From Mumia sp050632745 (lineage in GTDB: Bacteria > Actinomycetota > Actinomycetes > Propionibacteriales > Nocardioidaceae), in contig NZ_JBODSD010000001.1 in NCBI RefSeq assembly GCF_050632745.1, positions 1,851,794 to 1,915,793 on the forward strand: 64,000 nt of DNA, read 5' to 3'. How positions within the stretch are numbered: position 1 is the stretch's first letter; every line of letters starts with the position of its first letter. The position numbers and the translations under genes were made by a program. Below are positions 1 through 12,026 of the stretch, piece after piece. The notes under the pieces are model-generated. The model had not been told where the DNA came from and did no database searches. It saw only the letters and a list, made by a program, of their open reading frames with translations.

Positions 1-276
1 GTCCTCGTCGACGACGTCCTCTTCTCCGGCCGGACGATCCGGGCCGCCCTCGACGCCCTCAACGACCTCGGCCGCCCCAGCGCGGTGCAGCTCGCGGTCC
101 TCGTCGACCGCGGTCACCGCCAGCTGCCGATCCGCGCGGACTTCGTCGGCAAGAACCTCCCGACCTCGCTCGCGGAGCAGGTGAAGGTCGCCGTCTCCGG
201 CACCGACGAGCGCGACGAGGTCCGGATCGTCTCCGCGCCCAAGCCCGCCGCGGCGCCGAGGGAGGACGGACGATGA
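1..276 (+). CDS. pyrR: PyrR bifunctional pyr regulator / uracil phosphoribosyltransferase (3' part)
   Basis: Only the C-terminal 91 residues are present; the gene begins left of the window. The first visible residues, VLVDDVLFSGRTIRAAL, are the PRPP-binding loop of type I phosphoribosyltransferases in the form found in PyrR. PyrR senses UMP/UTP and regulates pyr operons by binding RNA, and it also has uracil phosphoribosyltransferase activity. The remainder (LVDRGHRQLPIRADFVGKNLP) fits the PyrR C-terminal half. It heads the pyrimidine operon: its TGA overlaps the pyrB ATG by 4 nt, implying translational coupling. Any upstream attenuator it acts on is outside the window. Confidence 0.93.
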   Translation, partial: VLVDDVLFSGRTIRAALDALNDLGRPSAVQLAVLVDRGHRQLPIRADFVGKNLPTSLAEQVKVAVSGTDERDEVRIVSAPKPAAAPREDGR

Positions 277-1259
277 GGCACCTGCTCTCCGCCGGCGACC
301 TGAGCCGCGACGACGCCGTCCTCCTCCTCGACACCGCCGAGGAGATGCGCAGCGTCGCCGAGCGGCCGATCAAGAAGCTGCCGACGCTGCGCGGCCGGAC
401 GGTGGTCAACCTCTTCTTCGAGGACTCGACCCGGACCCGCATCTCGTTCGAGGCCGCGGCCAAGCGCCTGTCCGCCGACGTCATCAACTTCGCGGCCAAG
501 GGCTCGAGCGTCTCCAAGGGCGAGAGCCTCAAGGACACCGCGCTCACGCTGCAGGCGATGGGGGCCGACGCGGTCGTCATCCGTCACGGTGCCTCGGGCG
601 CCCCGGCGCGGCTCGCCCGCGCGGGCTGGATCGACTCCGCGATCCTCAATGCCGGCGACGGGTCGCACGAGCACCCGACCCAGGCGCTGCTCGACGCGTT
701 CACCATGCGCCGCCACCTCGCCCCGAGCGGCGACCGGAGCCTCGAGGGGCGCCGGGTCGCGATCGTCGGCGACGTGCTGCACAGCCGTGTCGCGCGCTCC
801 AACGCGCTGCTGCTCACGACGCTCGGCGCCGAGGTCACGCTGGTCGCCCCGCCGACGCTGATGCCGTACGGCGTGGGGTCGTGGCCGGTGGAGACCTCGT
901 ACGACCTCGACCCGGTGCTCGCCAAGACCGACGCCGTGATGATGCTGCGCGTGCAGCGCGAGCGGATGAACGCGGCGTTCTTCCCGAGCGCGCGCGAGTA
1001 CAGCCGCCGCTACGGCCTCGACGCCAAGCGGATGGCGAAGCTCCCCGACCACGCCATCGTCATGCACCCCGGTCCGATGAACCGCGGCATGGAGATCACC
1101 GCCGACGTCGCGGACTCGACGCGCTCGGTGATCGTCGAGCAGGTGACCAACGGGGTCGCCGTCCGCATGGCCGCTCTCTACCTCCTCCTCAGCGGCGCCC
1201 GCGACGCCGAGACCACCTCCACGAGCACGTCCGACGACACGACAGAAGGGCAGGCATGA
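273..1259 (+). CDS. pyrB: Aspartate carbamoyltransferase catalytic subunit
   Basis: Joins carbamoyl phosphate to L-aspartate to give N-carbamoyl-aspartate, the committed step of UMP synthesis, in the cytosol. The protein has 328 residues, slightly longer than the usual ~310 because of a Thr/Ser-rich tail. The carbamoyl-phosphate signature FFEDSTRTR lies at residues 48-56, HEHPTQALLD near 132, and HPGPMNRG near 265. I see no pyrI regulatory subunit nearby, as is usual outside enterobacteria. The start is the ATG overlapping the pyrR stop; its stop in turn overlaps the pyrC start. Ornithine carbamoyltransferase is excluded by the pyr context and the separate argF at 44703. Confidence 0.97.
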   Translation: MRHLLSAGDLSRDDAVLLLDTAEEMRSVAERPIKKLPTLRGRTVVNLFFEDSTRTRISFEAAAKRLSADVINFAAKGSSVSKGESLKDTALTLQAMGADAVVIRHGASGAPARLARAGWIDSAILNAGDGSHEHPTQALLDAFTMRRHLAPSGDRSLEGRRVAIVGDVLHSRVARSNALLLTTLGAEVTLVAPPTLMPYGVGSWPVETSYDLDPVLAKTDAVMMLRVQRERMNAAFFPSAREYSRRYGLDAKRMAKLPDHAIVMHPGPMNRGMEITADVADSTRSVIVEQVTNGVAVRMAALYLLLSGARDAETTSTSTSDDTTEGQA

Positions 1260-2560
1260 CCGCGTACGTCATCCGCAACGCATCGATCCTCGGCGAGCAG
1301 GCGGCAGACCTGCTGATCGTCGACGGCGTGATCGCGGACATCGGTCCCGGCCTCACGGCCCCTGCGGACGCCGAGGTCATCGACGCCGACGGTCTGATCG
1401 CCCTCCCCGGGCTCGTCGACCTCCACACGCACCTGCGCGAGCCCGGCCGCGAGGACGCCGAGACCGTGGAGACCGGGACGCGTGCCGCGGCCGCTGGAGG
1501 CTTCACGCTCGTCCACGCGATGGCCAACACCGACCCGGTCGCCGACACCGCCGGTGTCGTCGAGCAGGTCTGGCGGCTCGGCCGCGAGCACGGCTACTGC
1601 GACGTGGCGCCGGTCGGCGCGGTCACGGTCGGCCTCGGCGGTGACCAGCTCGCCGAGCTCGGCGCGATGGCCGACTCCGCTGCCCGCGTCCGGGTCTTCT
1701 CCGACGACGGCAAGTGCGTCTCCGACGCCGTCCTGATGCGCAGGGCCCTGGAGTACGTGAAGGCCTTCGACGGCGTCATCGCCCAGCACGCGCAGGAGCC
1801 CCGCCTCACCGAGGGCGCGCAGATGAACGAGGGCGAGCTGTCCGGCGTCCTCGGGCTCACCGGCTGGCCGGCCGTCGCCGAGGAGGCGATCATCGCCCGC
1901 GACGTCCTGCTCGCCGAGCACGTCGGGTCGCGCCTGCACGTCTGCCACCTGTCGACCCGCGGCTCGGTGGAGATCGTCCGCTGGGCCAAGTCGCGGGGCA
2001 TCGACGTCACCGCCGAGGTCACCCCTCACCACCTGCTGCTGACCGACGAGCTCGCCGCGACGTACGACCCGATCTACAAGGTCAACCCGCCGCTGCGCAC
2101 CGCCGACGACGTCGCCGCGCTGCGCGAGGCGCTCGCCGAGGGCGTCATCGACATCGTCGCCACCGACCACGCCCCGCACCCGAGCGAGGACAAGGACTGC
2201 GAGTGGGCGGCGGCCGCGTTCGGCATGACCGGCCTCGAGACCGCGCTGTCGGTCGTCCAGCACACGATGGTCGACACCGGTCTGCTCGACTGGGCCGGCG
2301 TCGCCGCGCGGATGTCCGCAGCACCGGCGCAGATCGGTCGCGTCACCGCCCACGGGCGTCCGCTCGCGGTGGGGGAGCCCGCCCACGTCGTGCTGTACGA
2401 CCCGAAGGCGACCCGCGTCGTCGAGCCCTCGGACTCGGTGTCGCGCTCGCGCAACACCCCGTACCGCGGCATCGAGCTGCCGGGCCGGGTGGTCGCGACG
2501 TTCCTACGAGGCCGACCCACCGTCCTCGACGGCACCGTGGTCGAGGAGGTGGCGGCATGA
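1256..2560 (+). CDS. pyrC: Dihydroorotase
   Basis: Cyclises N-carbamoyl-aspartate to dihydroorotate. The 434-residue length is that of the class I amidohydrolase-fold enzymes. The metal-binding HTHLREPG motif begins at His57, and the catalytic ATDHAPH motif has its Asp at about residue 304. VTPHHLLLTDE, also metal and substrate binding in the family, lies between them. The ATG overlaps the pyrB stop by 4 nt and the stop overlaps the carA ATG by 4 nt. An open frame extends 375 nt further upstream inside pyrB, but the N-terminal residues MTAYVIRNASIL at this ATG fit the usual start of the family. Confidence 0.97.
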   Translation: MTAYVIRNASILGEQAADLLIVDGVIADIGPGLTAPADAEVIDADGLIALPGLVDLHTHLREPGREDAETVETGTRAAAAGGFTLVHAMANTDPVADTAGVVEQVWRLGREHGYCDVAPVGAVTVGLGGDQLAELGAMADSAARVRVFSDDGKCVSDAVLMRRALEYVKAFDGVIAQHAQEPRLTEGAQMNEGELSGVLGLTGWPAVAEEAIIARDVLLAEHVGSRLHVCHLSTRGSVEIVRWAKSRGIDVTAEVTPHHLLLTDELAATYDPIYKVNPPLRTADDVAALREALAEGVIDIVATDHAPHPSEDKDCEWAAAAFGMTGLETALSVVQHTMVDTGLLDWAGVAARMSAAPAQIGRVTAHGRPLAVGEPAHVVLYDPKATRVVEPSDSVSRSRNTPYRGIELPGRVVATFLRGRPTVLDGTVVEEVAA

Positions 2561-3737
2561 GCCGGACGCCCGCGATCCTCGTCCTCGAGGACGGCCGCAC
2601 CTTCCACGGCGAGTCCTACGGCGCGATCGGCGAGACCGTCGGCGAGGCCGTGTTCTCCACCGGCATGACCGGCTACCAGGAGACGCTCACCGACCCGTCG
2701 TACCGGCGCCAGGTCGTGGTCATGACCGCCCCGCACGTCGGCAACACCGGCGTCAACGCCGAGGACCCGGAGTCCGGGCGCATCTGGGTGGCGGGGTACG
2801 TCGTGCGCGACCCCGCCCGCGTCGCCAGCAGCTGGCGCGCGACCCGCACGCTCGAGGACGACCTCGTCGAGCAGGGGGTCGTCGGGATCAGCGGCATCGA
2901 CACCCGCGCGCTGACCCGGCACCTGCGCGAGCGCGGCGCGATGCGCGTCGGGATCAGCTCGGTCACCGACGACGTCGACGCGCTGCTCGCGACCGTGCAG
3001 GCGGCGCCGTCGATGGCCGGCGCCGACCTCGCCGGCGAGGTGACGACCACCGAGCCGTACGTCGTGCCCGCGATCGGCGAGAAGCGCCTCACCGTCGCCG
3101 CCGTGGACCTCGGCATCAAGGCGATGACGCCGCACCGGATGGCCGAGCGCGGCATCGAGGTGCACGTGCTGCCGGCCGACGCGACGCTCGAGCAGGTCCG
3201 CGCGACCGGCGCCGACGGCGTGTTCTTCTCCAACGGCCCGGGCGACCCGGCGGCGACCACCGACGCGGTGGAGCTGCTGCAGGACGTCCTGCGCGACCGG
3301 ACGCCGTTCTTCGGGATCTGCTTCGGCAACCAGATGCTCGGGCGCGCGCTCGGGCTGGAGACGTTCAAGCTCAAGTACGGCCACCGCGGCATCAACCAGC
3401 CGGTGATGGACCGTACGACCGGCAAGGTCGAGATCACCGCCCACAACCACGGGTTCGCCGTCGCGTGGCCCACCGACCTCGACACCGCGGTCAAGACGCC
3501 CTTCGGCGACGCCGCGGTGAGCCACGTGTGCCTCAACGACGACGTCGTCGAGGGGCTGGAGGTGCACGACGCGAGCGGAGAGCTGCTGGCGTTCAGCGTC
3601 CAGTACCACCCGGAGGCCGCGGCGGGCCCGCACGACGCCGAGTACCTCTTCGACCGGTTCGCCGACCTGATGCTCGCGCGGCGCGGCGACGCGGCACGAA
3701 CACCCCGCTCCGAGACGACCGAAGGGACGGTGCGCTG

Positions 3738-3738
<1 letters not shown>
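2557..3738 (+). CDS. carA: Carbamoyl-phosphate synthase small (glutaminase) chain
   Basis: Hydrolyses glutamine and channels ammonia to CarB; the resulting carbamoyl phosphate feeds both pyrimidine and arginine synthesis. The protein has 393 residues. The N-terminal CPSase small domain contains FSTGMTGYQETLTDPSY. The C-terminal class I glutamine amidotransferase domain carries the nucleophile Cys255 in FFGICFGNQML and the His-Glu pair in QYHPEAAAGP. The GICFGNQ form replaces the more common GICLGHQ. There is no second carAB set near the arg operon at 40-49 kb, so this pair probably serves both pathways. The start overlaps the pyrC stop. Confidence 0.97.
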
Positions 3739-7078
<3,340 letters not shown>

Positions 7079-7082
<4 letters not shown>

Positions 7083-7924
7083 GCGCCACCCAGGCCGCGG
7101 GCACCGTGGTGTCCCGGACGCCGGTCGGCGACTACCACCACCTCGTGATCGCGGCGGAGGGCATCGCCGAGCATGCGCGGCCCGGGCACTTCGTCGCGCT
7201 CGCCATCGGCGGACCCGACAGCGGGATGCTCCTGCGCCGCGCGTTCTCGATCTACCGCACCTCGACGACAGGACGGCACGGCGAGACGGTCGAGATCGTC
7301 TTCGCCGCGCACGGCAAGGGCACGCGCTGGATGGCCGACCTGGCCCCGGGTGACCCGATCGACGTGGTCGGGCCGGTCGGGAGGCCCTTCGCGCTGCCGA
7401 AGGAGCCGGTGTCCTGCGTGCTCGTCGGCGGCGGCTACGGGTCGGCGCCGATGTTCTCCCTCGCGACGACGCTGCGCGACCGCGGCTGCGCGGCGCACCT
7501 GGTGCTCGGCGCGGCGACGACCCCTCGGCTGTTCGGCCTGCTCGAGGCCAACAAGGTCGCGACCAGCGTCCACGTCACGACCGAGGACGGGTCCACCGGG
7601 ACCCGCGGCCGGGTCACCGACCTGCTCGCGGACCTCGTCGACGACACCGACGCAGCGGTCGTCTACGCGTGCGGTCCGATGGGGATGCTGCGTGCCGTCT
7701 CCGACGTCGCCGAGGAGAACGGCGCCTGGAGCCAGTGCGCCGTCGAGGAGTCGATGGCGTGCGGGATCGGCGTCTGCATGACCTGCGTCCTGCCCGTCGA
7801 GGGAGAGGACGGCATCGTCCGCATGGTCCGCAGCTGTGTCGAGGGTCCGGTCTTCCGGGGCGACCGGGTGCTGTGGGACGCCGTCGGGACCGTCCCGCCG
7901 GGCACGTTGGGAGGTCCGCGATGA
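7079..7924 (+). CDS. pyrK: Dihydroorotate dehydrogenase electron-transfer subunit (PyrK-like)
   Basis: Flavin and iron-sulfur subunit expected to pass electrons from PyrD's FMN to NAD+. The 281-residue protein begins with a ferredoxin-reductase-type FAD domain (RRAFSIYRT), continues with an NAD-binding domain (VLVGGGYGSAPM, VYACGPMGML) and ends in a [2Fe-2S] cluster domain with the Cys pattern ACGIGVCMTC followed by RSC. This is the PyrK arrangement of class 1B systems. The GTG start overlaps the carB stop by 4 nt and the gene overlaps pyrD by 4 nt, supporting a stoichiometric complex. Other reductases of this fold exist, but the position directly before pyrD is decisive. Confidence 0.93.
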
Positions 7925-8886
7925 CGACGACCGCAGCGACGAGCGCAGCGGCGATCGCCCCCGAGGAGGTCGACCTCGGCGTCGACCTGTGCGGCGTCTC
8001 CCTCCCGAACCCGGTGATGACCGCGTCGGGGTGCGCGGCGGCCGGACGCGAGCTGGACCAGTTCTTCGACGTCTCCGAGCTCGGCGCGATCGTCACGAAG
8101 TCGATCATGCTCAACCCCCGCTCGGGGCGCCCGACCCCGCGGATGGCGGAGACGCCGTCGGGGATGCTGAACTCCATCGGCCTGCAGGGCCCGGGGATCG
8201 ATGCCTTCCTCGCCCGCGACCTGCCGTGGCTCGTCCAGCGCGGGGCCCGTGCGATCGTCTCGATCGCGGGCGACAAGCCGGCGGACTACGTCGAGCTGGC
8301 GCGTCGCGTCGGGCAGGCACCGGGCGTGGCGGCGATCGAGGTCAACATCTCGTGCCCGAACGTCGAGAACCGCGGTCTGGTCTTCGCCTGCGACCCCGAG
8401 TCGTCGTACCGCGTGCTCGACGAGGTGCGCCCGCACATCCCCGACGGCATCCCGGTCTTCGCGAAGCTGACGCCGGACGTCACCGACATCGCCGGCATCG
8501 CCGGGGCGGTCTCCGACGCCGGCGCGGACGGCGTGACCGTGATCAACACGCTGCTGGGCATCACCATGGATCCCGACACGCTGCGCCCGAGGCTTGGCGG
8601 GATCACCGGCGGCCTCAGCGGCCCGGCGGTGCGCCCCGTCGCCGTGCGCGCGGTCTGGCAGATCCGCAAGGCGCTGCCGGACCTGCCGATCATCGGCGTC
8701 GGCGGCATCCGGACCGGCTTCGACGCCCTCGAGTTCATCCTCGCCGGGGCGCTCGCGGTGCAGGTAGGCACCGTCATCTTCAACGACCCCGGCGCGCCGA
8801 TGCGGGTCGTGCGCGAGCTGCAGGACGAGCTCGCACGGCGGGGCATCCGTTCCCTCAACGAGGTCCGGGGAGCGGCACATGGCTGA
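7921..8886 (+). CDS. pyrD: Dihydroorotate dehydrogenase, class 1B catalytic subunit
   Basis: Oxidises dihydroorotate to orotate using FMN. Its 321 residues lack the N-terminal membrane helix of class 2 quinone-linked enzymes. The motif EVNISCPNV supplies a catalytic cysteine, typical of class 1, whereas class 2 uses serine. FMN-phosphate binding residues GVGGIRTG and a substrate loop MLNSIGLQGPG are present. The adjacent pyrK makes this class 1B (NAD-linked) by established family knowledge. Its ATG overlaps the pyrK stop. A pyrF start lies 14 nt beyond its stop. Confidence 0.95.
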   Translation: MTTTAATSAAAIAPEEVDLGVDLCGVSLPNPVMTASGCAAAGRELDQFFDVSELGAIVTKSIMLNPRSGRPTPRMAETPSGMLNSIGLQGPGIDAFLARDLPWLVQRGARAIVSIAGDKPADYVELARRVGQAPGVAAIEVNISCPNVENRGLVFACDPESSYRVLDEVRPHIPDGIPVFAKLTPDVTDIAGIAGAVSDAGADGVTVINTLLGITMDPDTLRPRLGGITGGLSGPAVRPVAVRAVWQIRKALPDLPIIGVGGIRTGFDALEFILAGALAVQVGTVIFNDPGAPMRVVRELQDELARRGIRSLNEVRGAAHG

Positions 8887-8899
8887 GACAGGAGACGTG

Positions 8900-9712
8900 A
8901 TGACGCCTTTCGGAGCGCGGCTCAGTGCCGCCGTGGGGGAGTACGGTCCGCTGTGCGTCGGCATCGACCCCCACGCGTCGCTGCTGGCCGACTGGGGACT
9001 GTCGGACGACGTGTCGGGGCTGGAGACGTTCGCGTCGACGGTCGTGGAGGCGATGGCCGGCGAGGTTGCGGTGGTCAAGCCGCAGTCGGCGTTCTTCGAG
9101 CGCCACGGCGCGGCCGGCGTCGCGGTCCTCGAGCGCACCGTGCAGGCGGCCCGGGAGGCGGGGCTGCTCGTCCTCCTCGACGTCAAGCGCGGTGACATCG
9201 GCTCCACGGCGGCGGCGTACGCCGACGCGTACCTCGATGCCGCCTCGCCGATGCAGGTCGACGCAGTCACGGTCTCCCCGTACCTCGGCTTCGGCTCGCT
9301 CGAGCCGTTCCTCAGCACGGCCGAGCGCAACGGCGGAGGCGTCTTCGTGCTCGCGCTGACCTCGAACCCTGAGGGGCCGGAGGTGCAGCACGCCCGTGCC
9401 GGGGACCAGACCGTCGCGGGCCGCATGCTGGGTCACCTCCGCGAGCGCAACGCCGGCGCGACGCCGCAGGGCTCGTACGGGGCCGTCGTCGGTGCCACCG
9501 TGGGCGACCTGACCGAGGACGTCGCGATCAACGGTCCGCTGCTGATCCCGGGCTTCGGCGCCCAGGGCGGTACGGTCGCCGACCTCCGCAGGCTCTTCGG
9601 CGGGGTGTGGGACCACGTCCTTCCGGCCAGCTCCCGGGGGATCCTCGCCGCCGGACCCGACGTGGCCGGTCTGCGCGAGGCGGCCCGGAAGGTGCGCGAC
9701 GAGCTGGCCTGA
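8900..9712 (+). CDS. pyrF: Orotidine 5'-phosphate decarboxylase (long actinobacterial type)
   Basis: Decarboxylates OMP to UMP, the last step of the pathway. The protein has 270 residues and contains DVKRGDIGST, the Asp-x-Lys-x-x-Asp catalytic motif, plus CVGIDPHASLL near the N-terminus, as in the longer mycobacterial-type enzymes. I chose the ATG at 8900 because AGGAG sits 5 nt before it and because MTPFGARL matches the usual N-terminus. An in-frame ATG at 8879, overlapping pyrD, would add seven residues and has no clear ribosome-binding site. This is the last gene of the pyr operon. Confidence 0.95.
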   Translation: MTPFGARLSAAVGEYGPLCVGIDPHASLLADWGLSDDVSGLETFASTVVEAMAGEVAVVKPQSAFFERHGAAGVAVLERTVQAAREAGLLVLLDVKRGDIGSTAAAYADAYLDAASPMQVDAVTVSPYLGFGSLEPFLSTAERNGGGVFVLALTSNPEGPEVQHARAGDQTVAGRMLGHLRERNAGATPQGSYGAVVGATVGDLTEDVAINGPLLIPGFGAQGGTVADLRRLFGGVWDHVLPASSRGILAAGPDVAGLREAARKVRDELA

Positions 9713-9859
9713 CCGCCGCTGGGCGTGAACCCTGGTGACCGCTAGGGTGGCAACCGCCGTGCGGCGACGTCCCATCCCGGTCGCTGCGCTCGTCTTCCGC
9801 GATCGCGGATCCCGAACGACCTACCTGGCCGCAGAGCGGCCGCACGACAAGGAGCACCC

Positions 9860-10222
9860 ATGCGCCGTCTCACGTTCGCCCTCGCGGCAGCCACCCTGGC
9901 CGTCGCCACCCTCGCCGGATGCGGGGGGAGCGGCAACAGCAGCGACTCCTACTGCGACGCCGTGAAGTCGGCCGGCAAGAAGCTCAGCAGCATGGATGCG
10001 GAGTCCGACATCGACGCCGCGGTCGACAGCCTCAAGAAGGTCCGCGACGAGGCCTCGGGCGAGACCAAGGAGAACTGGGACACCCTGATCTCGTCGTTCG
10101 AGTCGATGCAGAGCGGCAACGTCGAGGACGTCGACGCCGATGCCGTCGAGAAGGCCGGCAAGGCGCTCGACAAGCAGGTCAAGGACGACTGCGACATCAA
10201 CATGGACGAGCTCGGCAACTGA
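9860..10222 (+). CDS. Small secreted lipoprotein of unknown function
   Basis: A 120-residue protein with an N-terminal signal peptide ending in the lipobox LAGC (Cys at residue 21), then a Gly/Ser linker. The mature part is acidic and helical, begins with YCDAV and has a second Cys near the C-terminus (KDDCDI), so a disulfide outside the membrane is plausible. An AAGGAG ribosome-binding site precedes the ATG. I do not recognise the family. The next gene encodes a related but more diverged lipoprotein sharing YCDAV, a W-D-x-L segment and a C-terminal Cys. A GC-rich hairpin follows the stop. Confidence 0.8.
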   Translation: MRRLTFALAAATLAVATLAGCGGSGNSSDSYCDAVKSAGKKLSSMDAESDIDAAVDSLKKVRDEASGETKENWDTLISSFESMQSGNVEDVDADAVEKAGKALDKQVKDDCDINMDELGN

Positions 10223-10239
10223 TCCTGGCGACCTCGGGT

Positions 10240-10265
10240 CGGCCCTCTCTGCCGGGGGAGGGCCG
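10240..10265 (+). terminator. GC-rich hairpin after the first lipoprotein gene
   Basis: CGGCCCTC and GAGGGCCG form a perfect 8-bp stem around a 10-nt loop, 18 nt after the lipoprotein stop. No T-tract follows, so termination is inferred from position and stem strength only. Confidence 0.5.
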
Positions 10266-10303
10266 TCCTGCCGCCCTGCCCTGGGCGTCGCCTCCCCACC
10301 GCC

Positions 10304-10332
10304 TTCTCCTTCGCGGTGATCCGGGCTAAGGT
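10304..10332 (+). promoter_or_regulatory. Candidate promoter of the second lipoprotein gene
   Basis: TTCTCC and TAAGGT are separated by exactly 17 nt. The -10 hexamer is a good actinobacterial match and the -35 is moderate. Downstream, at 10338-10357, the 5' UTR contains a perfect 8-bp hairpin (ATCCGAGA, loop CGCA, TCTCGGAT) before the GAGGGAGG ribosome-binding site. Confidence 0.5.
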
Positions 10333-10394
10333 GCTGCATCCGAGACGCATCTCGGATTGACACTCTGAGTCCGGTCTTTGAGGGAGGACTCCGG

Positions 10395-10961
10395 ATGCCC
10401 CGTCGTACGCTGCGTTCCGCCGCGGCCGCCCCCGCCGCCGTCCTGCTCGTCCTGACCGCAGGCTGCACCGGAGGCGGTGACCGAGAGCAGGAGATGCCGG
10501 AGGCGGCGGGCGCCTCGGCCACCACCACGGCCACCACCACGGCGGCCGCGCCGACGGGGACGCCGACGGCGACGCCCGCCCCGGTCTCGTCGCCGTACTG
10601 CGACGCCGTCGTCGCCCACCGCGACCGGCTGGCGGCACTCGGGCGCGACGCCTTCCTCACCGACGCCGGCCTGCGGGAGACCGTGGCCGCCGTCGACGCT
10701 GCCCGCGCCCACGCACCGCGTCGCGTCTCGGCGCAGTGGGACGAGCTGCGGACCAGCCTCGTCGACCTCCGTCGAGGGGTCGCGAGCGCGGGGCTGAGGC
10801 TCGAGGACCTGGCCGACGCGGACGTCACCTCGAGCCTCTCCCCGGAGCAGCGCGTCGCTCTGCGCAGGACCGTCCGGAGCCAGCGGCGGGTCCCCGAGGC
10901 GCGCGCGACGGTGGTCGCCCAGGTGCGGCGCGCGTGCCGCGTCGACCTCTCCGCGCCGTGA
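10395..10961 (+). CDS. Secreted lipoprotein, paralogue of the preceding one
   Basis: A 188-residue protein with signal peptide and lipobox LTAGC (Cys24). A Thr/Ala/Pro-rich low-complexity linker (about residues 35-65) follows, typical of a cell-wall-spanning tether. The mature domain starts with SPYCDAV and ends with RRACRVD, mirroring YCDAV and DDC of the neighbour at 9860; a W-D-E-L segment is also shared. The function is unknown to me. The SD-like GAGGGAGGA lies upstream of the ATG. The gene has its own promoter candidate and is probably transcribed separately from the first copy. The two look like an old tandem duplication. Confidence 0.78.
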   Translation: MPRRTLRSAAAAPAAVLLVLTAGCTGGGDREQEMPEAAGASATTTATTTAAAPTGTPTATPAPVSSPYCDAVVAHRDRLAALGRDAFLTDAGLRETVAAVDAARAHAPRRVSAQWDELRTSLVDLRRGVASAGLRLEDLADADVTSSLSPEQRVALRRTVRSQRRVPEARATVVAQVRRACRVDLSAP

Positions 10962-11014
10962 GCCGGGACGCCTACTAGGCTGTCGGCGACCCGCGCCGAG
11001 CCGGTGACTTCGTG

Positions 11015-11044
11015 TTGCCGCTGCGCGGAAGCCCTCGCTAAGTT
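11015..11044 (+). promoter_or_regulatory. Candidate promoter for mihF-gmk-rpoZ
   Basis: TTGCCG, an 18-nt spacer and TAAGTT lie 37-66 nt upstream of the mihF start. Both hexamers match the housekeeping consensus well, and no terminator separates them from the gene. Confidence 0.5.
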
Positions 11045-11080
11045 CTCTGAATCGACCCGACCCGTACGAGGTGACCCACG

Positions 11081-11401
11081 TTGGCTCTTCCTCCGCTCAC
11101 CCCTGAGCAGCGCCAGGCCGCGCTGGAGAAGGCGGCGGCCGCGCGCCGTGAGCGCGCCGAGATCAAGAACCGTCTCAAGCACTCCGGTGCGTCGCTGTCG
11201 GAGGTCCTGGAGGAGGGCCAGACGAACGACGTGGTGGGCAAGATGAAGGTCTACGACCTCCTGCAGTCGATGCCCGGCCTCGGCAAGGTGCGTGCCCGCC
11301 AGATGATGGAGCGGATCGGCATCGCGGAGTCGCGGCGCGTCCGCGGCCTCGGCGTCAAGCAGATCGCGGCGCTGGAGCACGAGTTCGCCAACCGTGGCTG
11401 A
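11081..11401 (+). CDS. mihF: Integration host factor, actinobacterial type (mIHF)
   Basis: A 106-residue nucleoid-associated DNA-binding protein of the actinobacterial mIHF family, unrelated in sequence to enterobacterial IHF. Family features visible are the basic N-terminal helix (EKAAAARRERAEIKNRLK) and the helix-two-turn-helix region LQSMPGLGKVRARQMMERIGI, which binds the DNA backbone. The start is TTG at 11081, supported by GAGGTGA six bases upstream and by the conserved MALPPLTPEQR beginning. mihF directly before gmk is the usual actinobacterial order. Its end overlaps the gmk GTG by 8 nt. Confidence 0.95.
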   Translation: MALPPLTPEQRQAALEKAAAARRERAEIKNRLKHSGASLSEVLEEGQTNDVVGKMKVYDLLQSMPGLGKVRARQMMERIGIAESRRVRGLGVKQIAALEHEFANRG

Positions 11402-12017
11402 CGCGGCGAGCCCCGCCCACGGACCGGCTCCTCGCCGGCTCGTCGTGCTCGCGGGGCCGACCGCCGTCGGCAAGGGCACGGTCGCCGCGTGCGTGCGTGC
11501 CGAGCACCCCGAGATCTGGATCTCGGTGTCGGCGACGACCCGTGCTCCGCGCCCGGGCGAGGTCGACGGCGTGCACTACCACTTCGTGAGCCACGACGAC
11601 TTCGACCGCCTCGTTACCGAGGGGCAGATGCTCGAGTGGGCGGTCGTGCACGGCGCCAACCGCTACGGGACGCCCCGCGGCCCGGTCGACGAGCACCTGG
11701 CCGCCGGGACGCCCGCGCTTCTCGAGATCGACCTGCAGGGCGCGCGCCAGGTCCGCGAGGCGATGCCCGAGGCGTTGTTCGTCTTCCTGAAGCCCCCGTC
11801 GTGGGACGAGCTCGTCAACCGGCTCGTCGGCCGCGGCACCGAGGGCGAGGCCGAGCGCGAGCGCCGGCTGGAGACCGCGAAGGTCGAGCTCGCGGCGGAG
11901 GAGGAGTTCGACGTGACGATCGTCAACGCCGACGTCCGCCAGGCGTGTGCCGAGTTGGTAGCATTGATCGAGAATCCCCCCGACATCGTTCGGGGAACAC
12001 CCACGACTGTTTTGTGA
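11394..12017 (+). CDS. gmk: Guanylate kinase
   Basis: Phosphorylates GMP and dGMP to the diphosphates. The protein has 207 residues, the usual size. The P-loop is GPTAVGKGT (about residues 21-29). The GMP-binding region reads SVSATTRAPRPGEVDGVHYHF, close to the family pattern with Ser and Arg contacts. GANRYGTPRGPV and the lid arginine-rich segment ERERRLETAK follow. The GTG start overlaps mihF. A C-terminal tail (DIVRGTPTTVL) is not conserved in general. Cotranscription with rpoZ is likely, as the gap is 9 nt. Confidence 0.97.
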   Translation: MADAASPAHGPAPRRLVVLAGPTAVGKGTVAACVRAEHPEIWISVSATTRAPRPGEVDGVHYHFVSHDDFDRLVTEGQMLEWAVVHGANRYGTPRGPVDEHLAAGTPALLEIDLQGARQVREAMPEALFVFLKPPSWDELVNRLVGRGTEGEAERERRLETAKVELAAEEEFDVTIVNADVRQACAELVALIENPPDIVRGTPTTVL

Positions 12018-12026
12018 GGCCACCAC

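Noticed and set aside
8879..8899. Earlier ATG for pyrF at 8879
   Set aside because: No ribosome-binding site, and homologues begin at the MxxFGxRL position reached by the ATG at 8900 with AGGAG.
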